Positions 43,393 to 51,984 of a stretch of DNA of 64,000 bases are shown here, one piece after another (the stretch's first letter is position 1; each line of letters begins with the position of its first letter). The stretch comes from Mesorhizobium sp. M1C.F.Ca.ET.210.01.1.1 (GTDB lineage Bacteria > Pseudomonadota > Alphaproteobacteria > Rhizobiales > Rhizobiaceae), in NCBI RefSeq assembly GCF_004791585.1, contig NZ_SRUU01000006.1:62001-126000 (forward strand). The letters run 5' to 3'. The position numbers were made by a program, and so were the translations under genes. Below the pieces are notes generated by a model. It did no database searches, had not been told where the DNA came from, and worked only from the letters and a program-made list of their open reading frames with translations.

Positions 43393-45237
43393 TTAGCCCT
43401 GCCGGCTGCCCACGGCTTCCTCGTATTTCTTGCGCGCGGCATTGACCTGGGGCCGAGCAGACACCTCCGGCACGGCGACGTCCCACCAATGGCCGCCGGC
43501 TTCGGTCGACACCAGCGGATCGGTGTCGATGACCAGCACGGTGGTCTTGCTGTTTTGCTTCGCCTTGGCCAGCGCCGTTTCCAACTCGGCGATCGACGCT
43601 ACCTTGTCGGCGATGGCGCCGAGGCTTGCCGCATGGGCGGCGAAGTCGACGTCGGGCATCACCTCGTGGCGCGCGTCCTTCAAGAGGTTGTTGAAGTTGG
43701 CGCCGCCGGTCGCCATCTGCAGCCGGTTGATGCAGCCATAGCCGCGGTTGTCGAGCAGCACGATGGTGAGCTTCAGCCCCAGCATCACCGAGGTTGCGAT
43801 CTCGGAATTGAGCATCAGATAGGAGCCGTCGCCGACCATGACGACGACCTCCTGGTCGGGCTTGGCCATCTTGACGCCGAGACCGCCGGCGATCTCGTAA
43901 CCCATGGTCGAGAAGCCGTATTCGGCATGGTACGAGCCCGGCGCGCCGGCCTGCCAGAGCTTGTGCAATTCGCCGGGCAGGCCGCCAGCGGCATGCAGCA
44001 AGGTGACACCGGAGCCCATGGCGCGCTGCACGGCGCCGATCACCTGCGCATCGGAAGGATAGGCGGCGTTGGTCGAGGCCGTCACCTTGGCGGCGGCGGC
44101 CTGCCATTCCTTCTTGCCCTTCAGGGCATTGTCGGTCCAGGCGGTCGGCGCCTTCCAGCCCTTCAGCGCGGCGGAAACCTCGGCGAGCCCCTCGGCTGCG
44201 TCGGCGACCAGCGGCAGCGCCCAGTGCTTGCCGGCGTCGAAACCTTGCGTATTCAAGCCGATGATGGTGCGGCCGGCATTCTTGAACAGCGCCCAGGAGC
44301 CGGTGGTGAAGTCCTGCAGCCTAGTGCCGACGGCAAGCACCACGTCCGCCTCCTTGGCCAGCCGGTTGGCGGCCGACGTGCCGGTGACGCCGACCGCCGC
44401 CATGTTGAGCGGATGGTCGTCAGGGAGCGAGGACTTGCCCCCTTGAGTCTCGCAAACCGGGATGCCGGCACCCTGGACCAGCTTGGCCAGTTCTCCGGAA
44501 GCCTGCGAATAGAGGACACCGCCGCCGGCAATAACCAGCGGCTTTTTCGCCCCTTTCAGTGCCGCCACGGCTGCCGCCAGCTCATTGCGATCCGGCCGCA
44601 GCCTGCGCGGCGTCCAGACGCGCTCGGCAAACAGGCTTTCGGGATAATCATAGGCCTCGGCCTGCACGTCCTGGCAGAGCGACAGCGTAACCGGGCCGCA
44701 TTCGGCCGGATCGGTCAGCACCTGCATGGCGCGGTTGAGCGCCGGGATGATCTGCTCCGGCCGCGTGATGCGGTCGAAATAGCGCGACACAGGGCGGAAG
44801 CAGTCGTTGACGGTCGCCGTGCCGTCGGAGAAATCCTCCGCCTGCTGCAGCACCGGATCGGGCAAGCGGTTGGCGAAGACGTCGCCCGGCAGCAGCAGCA
44901 CCGGCAGCCGGTTGACATGCGCGAGCGCCGCGGCCGTCACCATGTTGAGCGCGCCCGGGCCGATCGAGGTGGTGGCCGCCATGAACCGGCGGCGGAAATT
45001 CGCCTTGCCATAGGCGATCGCCGCATGCGCCATCGCCTGCTCGTTATGGGCGCGATAAGTCGGCAGCTCGTCACGCACCTGATAGAGCGCCTCACCGATG
45101 CCGGCGACATTGCCATGGCCGAAGATCGCCCAGACGCCGCCGAAGATCGGCACCTTTTTGCCGTCGATCTCGGTCATCTGTCGGCTGAGAAAGCGGGTCA
45201 GCGCCTGCGCCATCGTCAGGCGAACAGTCTTGCTCAT
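43393..45237 (-). CDS. iolD: 3D-(3,5/4)-trihydroxycyclohexane-1,2-dione hydrolase
   Basis: A 614-residue thiamine-diphosphate enzyme that opens the inositol ring. It begins VRLTMAQALTRFLSRQMTEIDGKKVPIFGGVWAIFGHGNVAGIGEAL, the IolD signature. The pyrimidine-binding domain is followed by a central domain and the C-terminal ThDP-binding domain (VVVMVGDGSYLMLNSEIATSVMLGLKLTIVLLDNRGYGCINRLQ). The length is normal. It lies 49 bases after iolC and 44 before iolE. Confidence 0.97.
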   Translation of the reverse strand: MSKTVRLTMAQALTRFLSRQMTEIDGKKVPIFGGVWAIFGHGNVAGIGEALYQVRDELPTYRAHNEQAMAHAAIAYGKANFRRRFMAATTSIGPGALNMVTAAALAHVNRLPVLLLPGDVFANRLPDPVLQQAEDFSDGTATVNDCFRPVSRYFDRITRPEQIIPALNRAMQVLTDPAECGPVTLSLCQDVQAEAYDYPESLFAERVWTPRRLRPDRNELAAAVAALKGAKKPLVIAGGGVLYSQASGELAKLVQGAGIPVCETQGGKSSLPDDHPLNMAAVGVTGTSAANRLAKEADVVLAVGTRLQDFTTGSWALFKNAGRTIIGLNTQGFDAGKHWALPLVADAAEGLAEVSAALKGWKAPTAWTDNALKGKKEWQAAAAKVTASTNAAYPSDAQVIGAVQRAMGSGVTLLHAAGGLPGELHKLWQAGAPGSYHAEYGFSTMGYEIAGGLGVKMAKPDQEVVVMVGDGSYLMLNSEIATSVMLGLKLTIVLLDNRGYGCINRLQMATGGANFNNLLKDARHEVMPDVDFAAHAASLGAIADKVASIAELETALAKAKQNSKTTVLVIDTDPLVSTEAGGHWWDVAVPEVSARPQVNAARKKYEEAVGSRQG

Positions 45238-45286
45238 TGTCGTTTCCTCCGGCTTCCTTTTGGCGCCTTGTTATGCTGCCGCGTTG

Positions 45287-47221
45287 TTATGCTGCTTTGC
45301 GGCCACGCGCGGCAAGCCATGCCTCGGTCAATTGCTCGAAGCGCGAGGCCATGTCGGCGACAGCCTCGTCGTCCGACATCCGGCCTGCCAGCCATTGTTC
45401 GGCGGCGTTGATGAAGATGGTGCGACCGACGGCAAATCCCTTGACGATCGGCGCGTTGGCGGTGGCCGCGAAGGCGGCGACCAGCTCGTCCTGCGGCGCC
45501 TCCAGCCCGAGCAGCACAACGCCGCGGCACCATGGATCATTCTTGACGATCACCTGTTCGATCTTGGCCCAGGCGCCTGCCGAAGCCTGCGGCTCGAGCT
45601 TCCACCAGTCGGGCTTGATGCCGAGCGCATAGAGTTCTTCAAGCGCGCGCGGGATGGTGTTGTCGTCGAGCTTGCCGTGCTTGCCGGCGATGATCTCGAC
45701 CAGCAACTCGCGACCGACTTTCCGCGCCGCCTCGAACAGACCCCTCAGCTTCTGCTGTTGCTCGGTCTTCAGCGCTTCCGGATCGTCCGGGTGGTAGAAG
45801 CACAGGCATTTGATGCAGTGGTCGACCGGCCAGTCGATGAGCTGCGAGCCGATGTCCTGCGAGAACTCGAAACGAAGCGGCCGCGAGCCGGGCAATTCGA
45901 CCGGACGGCCGAGCCAGGCGAAAGGATGGCGGGCGAATTCGAACATGGCGTCGCGGCCATATTTCTCGTCGATCAGCATGCCGTAGCCGTCGCGGCCGGC
46001 GGCGACCTTGGCCGCCGCCTTGACCGTCAGCACCTTGAAATCGGGGATGCGCGAAGCGTCGGCGCCGACTTTTGCCGCAACGTCTTCGAGCTGGACGCGG
46101 TGGTCGCAGGCTAAAGCCATCAGAGAAGGAATGTCGCGCCGGCGCGTCGTCGCCCAATGGATGTGGTTGATCGCCTCGTCCTTGCGCAGCGCCAGATGCT
46201 TGCTGCCGTGCTTCAGGAAGAACTGCAGCTCCTCGAAGGTAGGATATTCCGGCGCGCAGAGCAGACGCGACACCGCGAAGGCGCCGCAGGCGTTGGCCCA
46301 GGTCGCGGCCGTCGCAAAACTTTCGCCGCCCAGCCAGCCGCGCAGGAAGCCCGACATGAAGGCGTCGCCGGCACCAAGCACATTGTAGATCTCGATCGGA
46401 AAGCCCTTGCCGACGATGCCGTCCTCGAGGTCGTCGCTGATCGGGCCGTCATAGACGATGCAACCCTTGGCGCCGCGCTTCAGCACGATGGTGGCCGACG
46501 ACAGTGCGCGGATCGTCTTCAGCGCGCTCAGGCAATCGTCGGCGCCGGAGGCGATCATGATCTCCTCCTCGGTGCCGACGATGAGGTCACAGTCCGGCAG
46601 CACCGTCTTCAGCTGCGCCGAGACGCGGTCCGACTTGACGTAGCGCTCGAAGCCTTCGGCATGGCCGGCGAGCCCCCAGAGGTTCGGGCGGTAGTCGATG
46701 TCGAACACGACCTTGCCGCCCTTGGCCTTCATCAGGCGGATCGCCTTGCGCTGGGCAGCATCGGTGTTGGGGCGGGAGAAATGCGTGCCGGTGACGACGA
46801 CGGCGCGGGCCGAGGCGATGAACGCTTCATCGATGTCCCCTTCGGCCAGCGCCATGTCGGCGCAGTCGGAGCGGTAGAAGATCATCGGCGAAACGCCTTC
46901 GTCCTCGACCGAAAGCAGCACAAGCGCCGTCAGCCGCTCCTTGTCGGTCTTCAGGCCGTCGACCGATACGCCTTCACGCCGGAGCTGCTCGCGGATGAAG
47001 CGGCCCATCTGCTCGTCGCCGACGCGGGTGAGCAGCGCCGAGCGCAGGCCGAGCCTGGCCGTGCCGACGGAAATATTGGCCGGGCAGCCGCCGACCGATT
47101 TGGCGAAGGAGGCGATGTCCTCCAGCCGCGAGCCGATCTGCTGGCCGTAGAGATCGACCGAAGCGCGGCCGATCGTGATGACGTCGAGCGGCGGATATTT
47201 CGCTTCCACGGCTTCGCCCAT
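45287..47221 (-). CDS. iolC: Bifunctional 5-dehydro-2-deoxygluconokinase / DUF2090 aldolase-like protein
   Basis: A 644-residue fusion. Residues 1-330 are a PfkB-family kinase that phosphorylates 5-dehydro-2-deoxygluconate, with VGGCPANISVGTARLGL and the catalytic-loop motif NVLGAGDAFMSGFLRG. Residues 340-640 are a DUF2090 TIM-barrel domain (LMALACDHRVQLEDVA, GMLIDEKYGRDAMFE, WCRGVVLLGLEAP), thought to serve as the aldolase normally provided by IolJ; no separate iolJ is in this window. This fusion is common in Rhizobiales. The ATG follows GATGGGAGGTTCGA. First gene of the iol operon, with IolR-type sites upstream. Confidence 0.95.
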   Translation of the reverse strand: MGEAVEAKYPPLDVITIGRASVDLYGQQIGSRLEDIASFAKSVGGCPANISVGTARLGLRSALLTRVGDEQMGRFIREQLRREGVSVDGLKTDKERLTALVLLSVEDEGVSPMIFYRSDCADMALAEGDIDEAFIASARAVVVTGTHFSRPNTDAAQRKAIRLMKAKGGKVVFDIDYRPNLWGLAGHAEGFERYVKSDRVSAQLKTVLPDCDLIVGTEEEIMIASGADDCLSALKTIRALSSATIVLKRGAKGCIVYDGPISDDLEDGIVGKGFPIEIYNVLGAGDAFMSGFLRGWLGGESFATAATWANACGAFAVSRLLCAPEYPTFEELQFFLKHGSKHLALRKDEAINHIHWATTRRRDIPSLMALACDHRVQLEDVAAKVGADASRIPDFKVLTVKAAAKVAAGRDGYGMLIDEKYGRDAMFEFARHPFAWLGRPVELPGSRPLRFEFSQDIGSQLIDWPVDHCIKCLCFYHPDDPEALKTEQQQKLRGLFEAARKVGRELLVEIIAGKHGKLDDNTIPRALEELYALGIKPDWWKLEPQASAGAWAKIEQVIVKNDPWCRGVVLLGLEAPQDELVAAFAATANAPIVKGFAVGRTIFINAAEQWLAGRMSDDEAVADMASRFEQLTEAWLAARGRKAA

Positions 47222-47303
47222 TCGAACCTCCCATCGGCCTTGTTGTGCAGAGCAGCGTTGTTTTGGGCAGCACGCGCGAGCGGCCGCGCGGTGCCGTCAA
47301 TAT

Positions 47304-47347
47304 GAAATAATAATTCCAATCCATAGTCAATATGGAATGAGCATTCC
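47304..47347 (-). promoter_or_regulatory. Two IolR-type boxes in front of iolC
   Basis: GGAATGAGCATTCC at 47334-47347 fits GGAA-N6-TTCC exactly. GAAATAATAATTCC at 47304-47317 fits with one half-site mismatch. Their centres are 30 bases apart, three helical turns. A TTGAC-containing -35-like element (minus strand, 47331-47326) lies between them. The GGAA-N6-TTCC motif is the described binding site of IolR in Sinorhizobium meliloti. Confidence 0.7.
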
Positions 47348-47375
47348 CGGATTGAAAAACACCGACGCGGGCCGT

Positions 47376-48242
47376 TCAGGCCTTGCGTTTGCGGCCGGCG
47401 TCGCGGCGCTTCTCGCCAACGGCGACGGTCAACGCCATTGCCAAGGCCATGGTCGCCGAGATCGAGCGAAACCCGCCGAAATCGGCTTCGGCCACTTCAA
47501 ACCAGACCTTGGCGAACTGGGCGAGCGGCGAGAAGGAACTGTCCGTGATGGCGATGATCGGCACGCCCTGTTCCGCGATCGAGCGCGTCTCTTCGATGGT
47601 CGCGGGTGCGTAAGGCGAGAAGCTGATGGCGATGACGGCGTCGCGCGGCGTGGCGAAGCCGATCATCTCGGCATTCAGCCCGGCCGCCGACTCGATCAAC
47701 TGGTTGCGGATCTTGAGCTTGCCTAGCGCATAGGCGATGTAGGAGGCGACCGGATAGGAGCGGCGCTTGGCCAACACATAGATGGTCTCGGCCTTCGCCA
47801 GGAGCGCAATCGCCTCTTCGAAATGCACATCGTTCAATGCGCGCGAGATGTCGCTGAGCGAGGTGCTGGCGGCGGCAACGAAGCCGTCGAAAATCGCCCG
47901 GTGCCCGGCACCTTCCTCGGCCTTGGCGCGCAATGCGGCCAGACGCTCGTCATAGGACGAATTGCGCTCCCTCAGGCGCTCCCGGAAGACCTGCTGCAGG
48001 CTGGTGAAGCCATCGAAGCCGAGCTGTTGGGCAAAGCGGATCAGTGTCGAGGGCTGGACGCCGGCCGAGGCGGCGATGCTCGCCGCCGTCCCAAAAGCGA
48101 TGTCGTCGGGATTGTCAAGCGCATAGGCGGCGATCTGGGCGATGCGCTTGGGCAGGCTCGCGCGCCGTTCCAGGATCGTCGTGCGCAACGTCTCGAAATC
48201 GCGAGGCACCCGTTCGTCCATCGTCGCTCCGCCCACGGCCAT
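47376..48242 (-). CDS. iolR: RpiR-family regulator of inositol catabolism
   Basis: A 288-residue regulator. The N-terminal RpiR HTH (about 15-90) has LPKRIAQIAAYALDNPDDIAFGTAASIAASAGVQPSTLIRFAQQLGFDGFTSLQ. The C-terminal SIS domain (about 120-265) has AETIYVLAKRRSYPVASYIAYAL and VIAISFSPYAPATIEETRSIAEQGVPIIAITDS, which would bind a phosphorylated inositol intermediate. It lies upstream of iolC on the same strand and divergent from iolY, the arrangement known in S. meliloti. The ATG at 48242 follows GGAGAGAGAA; ATG 48221 is an alternative. Confidence 0.92.
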   Translation of the reverse strand: MAVGGATMDERVPRDFETLRTTILERRASLPKRIAQIAAYALDNPDDIAFGTAASIAASAGVQPSTLIRFAQQLGFDGFTSLQQVFRERLRERNSSYDERLAALRAKAEEGAGHRAIFDGFVAAASTSLSDISRALNDVHFEEAIALLAKAETIYVLAKRRSYPVASYIAYALGKLKIRNQLIESAAGLNAEMIGFATPRDAVIAISFSPYAPATIEETRSIAEQGVPIIAITDSSFSPLAQFAKVWFEVAEADFGGFRSISATMALAMALTVAVGEKRRDAGRKRKA

Positions 48243-48307
48243 ATTGAAAGTTCTCTCTCCTGCCTCATCATAGCGAGTTCGCGCAAGAACACCATAAAAA
48301 ATGATTT

Positions 48308-48321
48308 GGACGTTCCATTCC
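48308..48321. promoter_or_regulatory. Imperfect IolR-type box between iolR and iolY
   Basis: GGACGTTCCATTCC matches GGAA-N6-TTCC in all but one half-site base. It lies 66 bases upstream of the iolR start and 150 upstream of iolY, in an AT-rich stretch suitable for divergent promoters. IolR autoregulation is plausible. Confidence 0.45.
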
Positions 48322-48362
48322 GGATGAAAATGGATTAATTCATCCATACAAAATTCTTCCCA

Positions 48363-48391
48363 GAACGGTTCCGCGTTTCGCGGAACCGTTC
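48363..48391 (+). other. 13-bp perfect hairpin in the iolY leader region
   Basis: GAACGGTTCCGCG, loop TTT, then CGCGGAACCGTTC. It lies within the iolR-iolY divergent intergenic region. No poly-T tail on either strand, so a simple terminator is unlikely. It could be an operator, since it contains GGTTCC and GGAACC arms, or an mRNA leader structure. Confidence 0.6.
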
Positions 48392-48406
48392 CATCTGTTT
48401 ATCGAC

Positions 48407-48451
48407 GCAATCCCGGACGGAAAACCGCTTCACACTTTTCCTGGAATTGCT
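48407..48451 (+). repeat. 45-bp palindromic intergenic repeat, copy A5
   Basis: A repeat A copy (GCAATCCCGG...GGAATTGC) that stops 20 bases before the iolY start codon, inside its probable 5' leader. It is the only copy of the five so close to a start codon. Confidence 0.85.
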
Positions 48452-48471
48452 CTAGCGCGGAGACAATCGAC

Positions 48472-49581
48472 ATGGTCGGAGTGGGCCTCATCGGCACGGG
48501 CTTCATGGGCAAGTGCCACGCCATTGCATGGAATGCGGTCGGCACCGTCTTTCCCGATGTCGAGAAGCCGAGGCTGGTGCATCTCGGCGAGGTCAATGAC
48601 GAACTGGCCAGACGCAAGGCGGGCGAGTTCGGCTTCGCTAAGGCGTCCGGCGATTGGCGCGCCGTGGTCAACGATCCGGAGGTCGATGTCGTCTCGCTGA
48701 CCACGCCCAACCAGTTCCACCCGGAAATGGCGATCGCCATCCTGGAAGCCGGCAAGCATCTCTGGTGCGAGAAGCCGATGGCGCCGGGTTTCGCCGAGGC
48801 CGAAGCCATGGCCGAGGCGGCCAGGAAATCCGGCAAGGTCGCCGCGCTCGGCTACAACTACATCCAGAACCCCGCCATCCGCCATATCGGCGCGCTGCTC
48901 GAGGAAAAGATCATCGGCGACGTCAATCTCGTGCGCATCGAGATGGACGAGGATTTCATGGCCGATCCCGAGGCGCTGTTCTTCTGGAAGCACGAGGCGG
49001 CTTCCGGCTACGGCGCGCTCGACGATTTCGCCGTGCATCCGCTGTCGCTGATCAGGGTGCTATTCGGCCGCGTCGCCCGCGTGATGTGCGACATGGTGAA
49101 GCCTTACGCTGACCGGAAGGTCGCTTCCGGCGGCCGCCGCGCGGTCGAGACCTACGACATCGCCAGCGTGCTGATGCATCTCGAAAACGGCGTCGCCGGC
49201 ACGCTCTTGGTCAACCGCTCGGCCTGGGGCCGCAAAGGCCGCATCGCCATCCAGATCTTCGGCTCGAAGGGGTCGATCCTCTACGACCAGGAGCGGATGA
49301 ACGAGTTCCAGCTCTACCTCACCGCCGACCGCCCGACCGAGCAGGGCTACCGCACCATCCTGGTGGCGCCGCACCACAAGCCCTATGATTCCTTTCTGCC
49401 GGCGCCCGGCCATGGCCTCGGCTTCAACGACCTCAAGATGATCGAATGCCGCGAGCTGTTGATGCGTATCGCCGGCAAGCCGGCACGGATCATCGATTTC
49501 GACGAAGGTCTGGAGATCGAGCGCACGGTGCATGCGATGGCGCGCTCATTCCAGGAACAGCGCTGGGTGGATGTGCGGTAG
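48472..49581 (+). CDS. iolY: Gfo/Idh/MocA oxidoreductase, IolY-like
   Basis: A 369-residue dehydrogenase. The Rossmann motif is GLIGTGFMGKCHAIAW (about 5-20), then LWCEKPMAPGF and the substrate-side segment DDFAVHPLSLIRVLFGRV. It is longer than the IolG group and different in the catalytic region. It is divergent from iolR, the position of iolY in S. meliloti. Its substrate is not established; a cyclitol such as an inositol isomer is likely. Repeat A5 and a strong hairpin stand in its leader. Confidence 0.85.
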   Translation: MVGVGLIGTGFMGKCHAIAWNAVGTVFPDVEKPRLVHLGEVNDELARRKAGEFGFAKASGDWRAVVNDPEVDVVSLTTPNQFHPEMAIAILEAGKHLWCEKPMAPGFAEAEAMAEAARKSGKVAALGYNYIQNPAIRHIGALLEEKIIGDVNLVRIEMDEDFMADPEALFFWKHEAASGYGALDDFAVHPLSLIRVLFGRVARVMCDMVKPYADRKVASGGRRAVETYDIASVLMHLENGVAGTLLVNRSAWGRKGRIAIQIFGSKGSILYDQERMNEFQLYLTADRPTEQGYRTILVAPHHKPYDSFLPAPGHGLGFNDLKMIECRELLMRIAGKPARIIDFDEGLEIERTVHAMARSFQEQRWVDVR

Positions 49582-49752
49582 GCTGGCTCCGACGATTTAG
49601 ACGAACATTGCAGCCGACCTAACACCCTCCTTCCCCAGGCAACGATACTAGCGTTCCTGCATAAATGAATATTATACTTAGGACGCCGGGTCGCAATGGA
49701 GCGACAGGGCAGAGCATCGCAAGCTAGACAAATATTACGGCCAGGCCGACGC

Positions 49753-50496
49753 ATGACAAGAATCTCAGCAAAATCAGCGTCATGGGCACTGATTTTCATC
49801 CTTTATATGTCGGTCGCTTTTACTGCAACGATTTCGCACGCTGAAGACGTCAAGACCAATCCCAAGCATACCGCCGCAGAATATCTTTCATCTCTGGATA
49901 AATATGAACCAATTCTTGTGTGGCCTACTATGTCACGGCCATATGAGGTAGTCGGCAAAAACTCCGAAATAGCTGGCTCGGTCGCTTCGTACATAGAAAA
50001 CCGGCGAAATACATTCCATCTTGTCCAGTGGCCCGTCACCACTCAAATTTCTATTGTCGAAGTGAATTACACCACATTTTCGAACGACATCGTTCACATT
50101 TTAGATAATTCTCACCTACTGCCATCATATAAGTCTTTCGCTTATAAAGCGGCTCTCAGCAGGGATGGCTGCACCGCATACAAGTTTATTGACCGAGGGA
50201 CTTGGGTTTCGGTCGGCTTGATTTTTGTTGATCAAGCCAAATTCGGGATAGGCAATGAGGTGGAGACTAATTCGTGCGTCTTTGGAGCACTTGACTACGT
50301 TAACGGCTTTCCAACCAAAGATACGTATTTCGAGTACATGTCGCTCCCCAAAGAGCCTGTTAGAGCGCTCATTTTAGACGCTATTTATCGCTGCGCTGCT
50401 GAAGGCGACAATAAATCCCGACAGGACGAAACAACGATGGATGGAATCACTCCACTGCCATCATTGGAGTGCGTAGCAGCTAAAATAGGGCAATAG
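49753..50496 (+). CDS. AT-rich orphan gene for a predicted exported protein
   Basis: A 247-residue protein with an N-terminal signal-like helix (about 11-30, LIFILYMSVAFTATISHAE). The mature part holds cysteines in SRDGCTAYKF, SCVFGALDYVNGFP, YRCAAEG and LECVAAK. The C-terminal half faintly recalls DUF2927 proteins, but I would not assign it. Base composition and codon use differ sharply from neighbours (many A/T-ending codons), indicating recent transfer. Start taken at 49753 (MTRISAKS); 49696 is possible. It is flanked by short AT-rich spacers and no mobility gene. Confidence 0.7.
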   Translation: MTRISAKSASWALIFILYMSVAFTATISHAEDVKTNPKHTAAEYLSSLDKYEPILVWPTMSRPYEVVGKNSEIAGSVASYIENRRNTFHLVQWPVTTQISIVEVNYTTFSNDIVHILDNSHLLPSYKSFAYKAALSRDGCTAYKFIDRGTWVSVGLIFVDQAKFGIGNEVETNSCVFGALDYVNGFPTKDTYFEYMSLPKEPVRALILDAIYRCAAEGDNKSRQDETTMDGITPLPSLECVAAKIGQ

Positions 50497-50502
50497 AGCG
50501 TC

Positions 50503-51204
50503 TCACGGGCCGGTAACCGGAGCATTAGTCTTCCAGCCGTCGACCCAGATCTGCCGCAGTCGATCGCCTTCGCCCTTGAACGACAGGCCGGCCGGCTGAC
50601 ACTCCTCGATGCGGTCGCTGCGGAAATTGCGGATCGCCTGGCGCAGTTCGCACCAGGCGACGATGTTGGCGGTCTCGGCATAGTAGATCAGCGCGATCGG
50701 CCGGATGACGCGCTGCGTGTCACGCCCCGCTTCGTCGCGATAAGCAAGATCGAGCTTCTCCTCGTCGCGGATGGCGCGGCGCACCAGGGCGAGATCGACC
50801 GCGGAAGCCGAAGGTGCGGCAAAACCCCATGCATGCAGAGCGTTGGCGTCGAGCGTCTGGCGCAAGGGCGGCGGCACTCCACCGGCAATCTTGGCGCCGA
50901 CGCGTTTTGCGGCCCGCTTGAGCTCGTCGTCGCCGGTGCGCTCGAGCAGCGCCAGCGACAGCACGATCGCCTCCATCTCCTCGATCGAAAACATCAGCGG
51001 CGGCAGGTCGAAGCCGGGCCGCAGGATATAGCCGATGCCGCGCCCGCCCTCGATCGGCACGCGCATCGCCTGCAGCGCGGCTATGTCTCGATAGACCGAG
51101 CGCACCGTCACTTCCAGCTGCTCGGCGATCGTCGCCGCCGTCACCGGCTTTTTGGCCAGCCGCAGGATCTGGATGATCTCGAACAGGCGCGAGGCCTTGC
51201 GCAT
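50503..51204 (-). CDS. YafY-type transcriptional regulator (HTH plus WYL domain)
   Basis: A 233-residue regulator. The N-terminal HTH_11 domain has RLFEIIQILRLAKKPVTAATIAEQLEVTVRSVYRDIAALQ (about 5-45). A linker with PLMFSIEEMEAIVLSLALLER leads to a WYL domain (about 140-225) with VIRPIALIYYAETANIVAWCELRQAIRNFRSDRIEE, where the family's RxxRI stretch binds ligands. It starts at 51204 after GGTGAGGAA. Divergent from the LysE-family exporter, which it may control. Confidence 0.9.
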   Translation of the reverse strand: MRKASRLFEIIQILRLAKKPVTAATIAEQLEVTVRSVYRDIAALQAMRVPIEGGRGIGYILRPGFDLPPLMFSIEEMEAIVLSLALLERTGDDELKRAAKRVGAKIAGGVPPPLRQTLDANALHAWGFAAPSASAVDLALVRRAIRDEEKLDLAYRDEAGRDTQRVIRPIALIYYAETANIVAWCELRQAIRNFRSDRIEECQPAGLSFKGEGDRLRQIWVDGWKTNAPVTGP

Positions 51205-51330
51205 TTCCTCACCCGGCTGAAACGCAACTGACACACCCTCGTCAGTTGGGATGCCCTATAGGGCCGCCTAGCGGTTTGAAAATCAACAGATTCCTGAACT
51301 CCTTGGCCGACGGAGCGACAAGCAACTGAC

Positions 51331-51966
51331 ATGAGCTATAGCGAAAACCTCTGGCTCTTCTTCATCCTGCTGTTCGGCATCATCGCCGTGCCCGGCATGG
51401 ACATGCTGTTCGTGCTGGCCAATGCGCTGACCGGCGGACGCGACAGAGGACTGGCGGCGACCGGCGGCATCATGCTTGGCGGCGCGGTGCATACGCTGAA
51501 CGGCGCCATCGGCGTCGGCCTGCTGATGCATTTCGTGCCGGTCCTGTTCAAGCCGCTGCTGATCGCCGGCGCCGCCTATATGGCCTATATCGGGATTTCG
51601 CTGATGCGCAGCTCGATCACAGTCGGCCATGACGGGCCCGTGGGCAGCCGCTCTGCCTGGAAGGCGTTTCGGCAAGGATTGGTCACCTGCCTGATCAACC
51701 CGAAGGCCTATCTGTTCATCATTGCCGTCTATCCCCAGTTCCTGAAGCCGGCTTACGGTCCGATCTGGATGCAGGCGACCGTGATGGGATTGCTGACGAT
51801 CGCCACCCAGGCGGGAATCTATGGCGGGCTCGCCATCACCGCCGGCCGCAGCCGGGAGCTGCTTATCGACAACCCCCGAGCGACGATCCTTGCGGGGCGC
51901 GCGGCCGGGCTGCTTTTGTTCGCGGTTTCTGTGTTCACCGCCTGGGAGGGGCTGAGGGCGGCGTAA
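51331..51966 (+). CDS. LysE-family amino acid exporter
   Basis: A 211-residue inner-membrane protein with about six helices. The N-terminal LFFILLFGIIAVPGMDMLFVLANALTGGRDRGLAATGGI corresponds to the conserved PGP region of RhtB/LysE transporters, and FRQGLVTCLINPKAYLFIIAVYPQFL matches the second conserved block. It probably exports an amino acid or analogue. The WYL regulator gene is divergent 126 bases away. Confidence 0.92.
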   Translation: MSYSENLWLFFILLFGIIAVPGMDMLFVLANALTGGRDRGLAATGGIMLGGAVHTLNGAIGVGLLMHFVPVLFKPLLIAGAAYMAYIGISLMRSSITVGHDGPVGSRSAWKAFRQGLVTCLINPKAYLFIIAVYPQFLKPAYGPIWMQATVMGLLTIATQAGIYGGLAITAGRSRELLIDNPRATILAGRAAGLLLFAVSVFTAWEGLRAA

Positions 51967-51984
51967 CTGCCGCCCTCAGCCGAC

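Noticed and set aside
43489..45411. A 640-codon open frame on the plus strand
   Set aside because: Complete antisense shadow of iolD, which has full ThDP-enzyme motifs.
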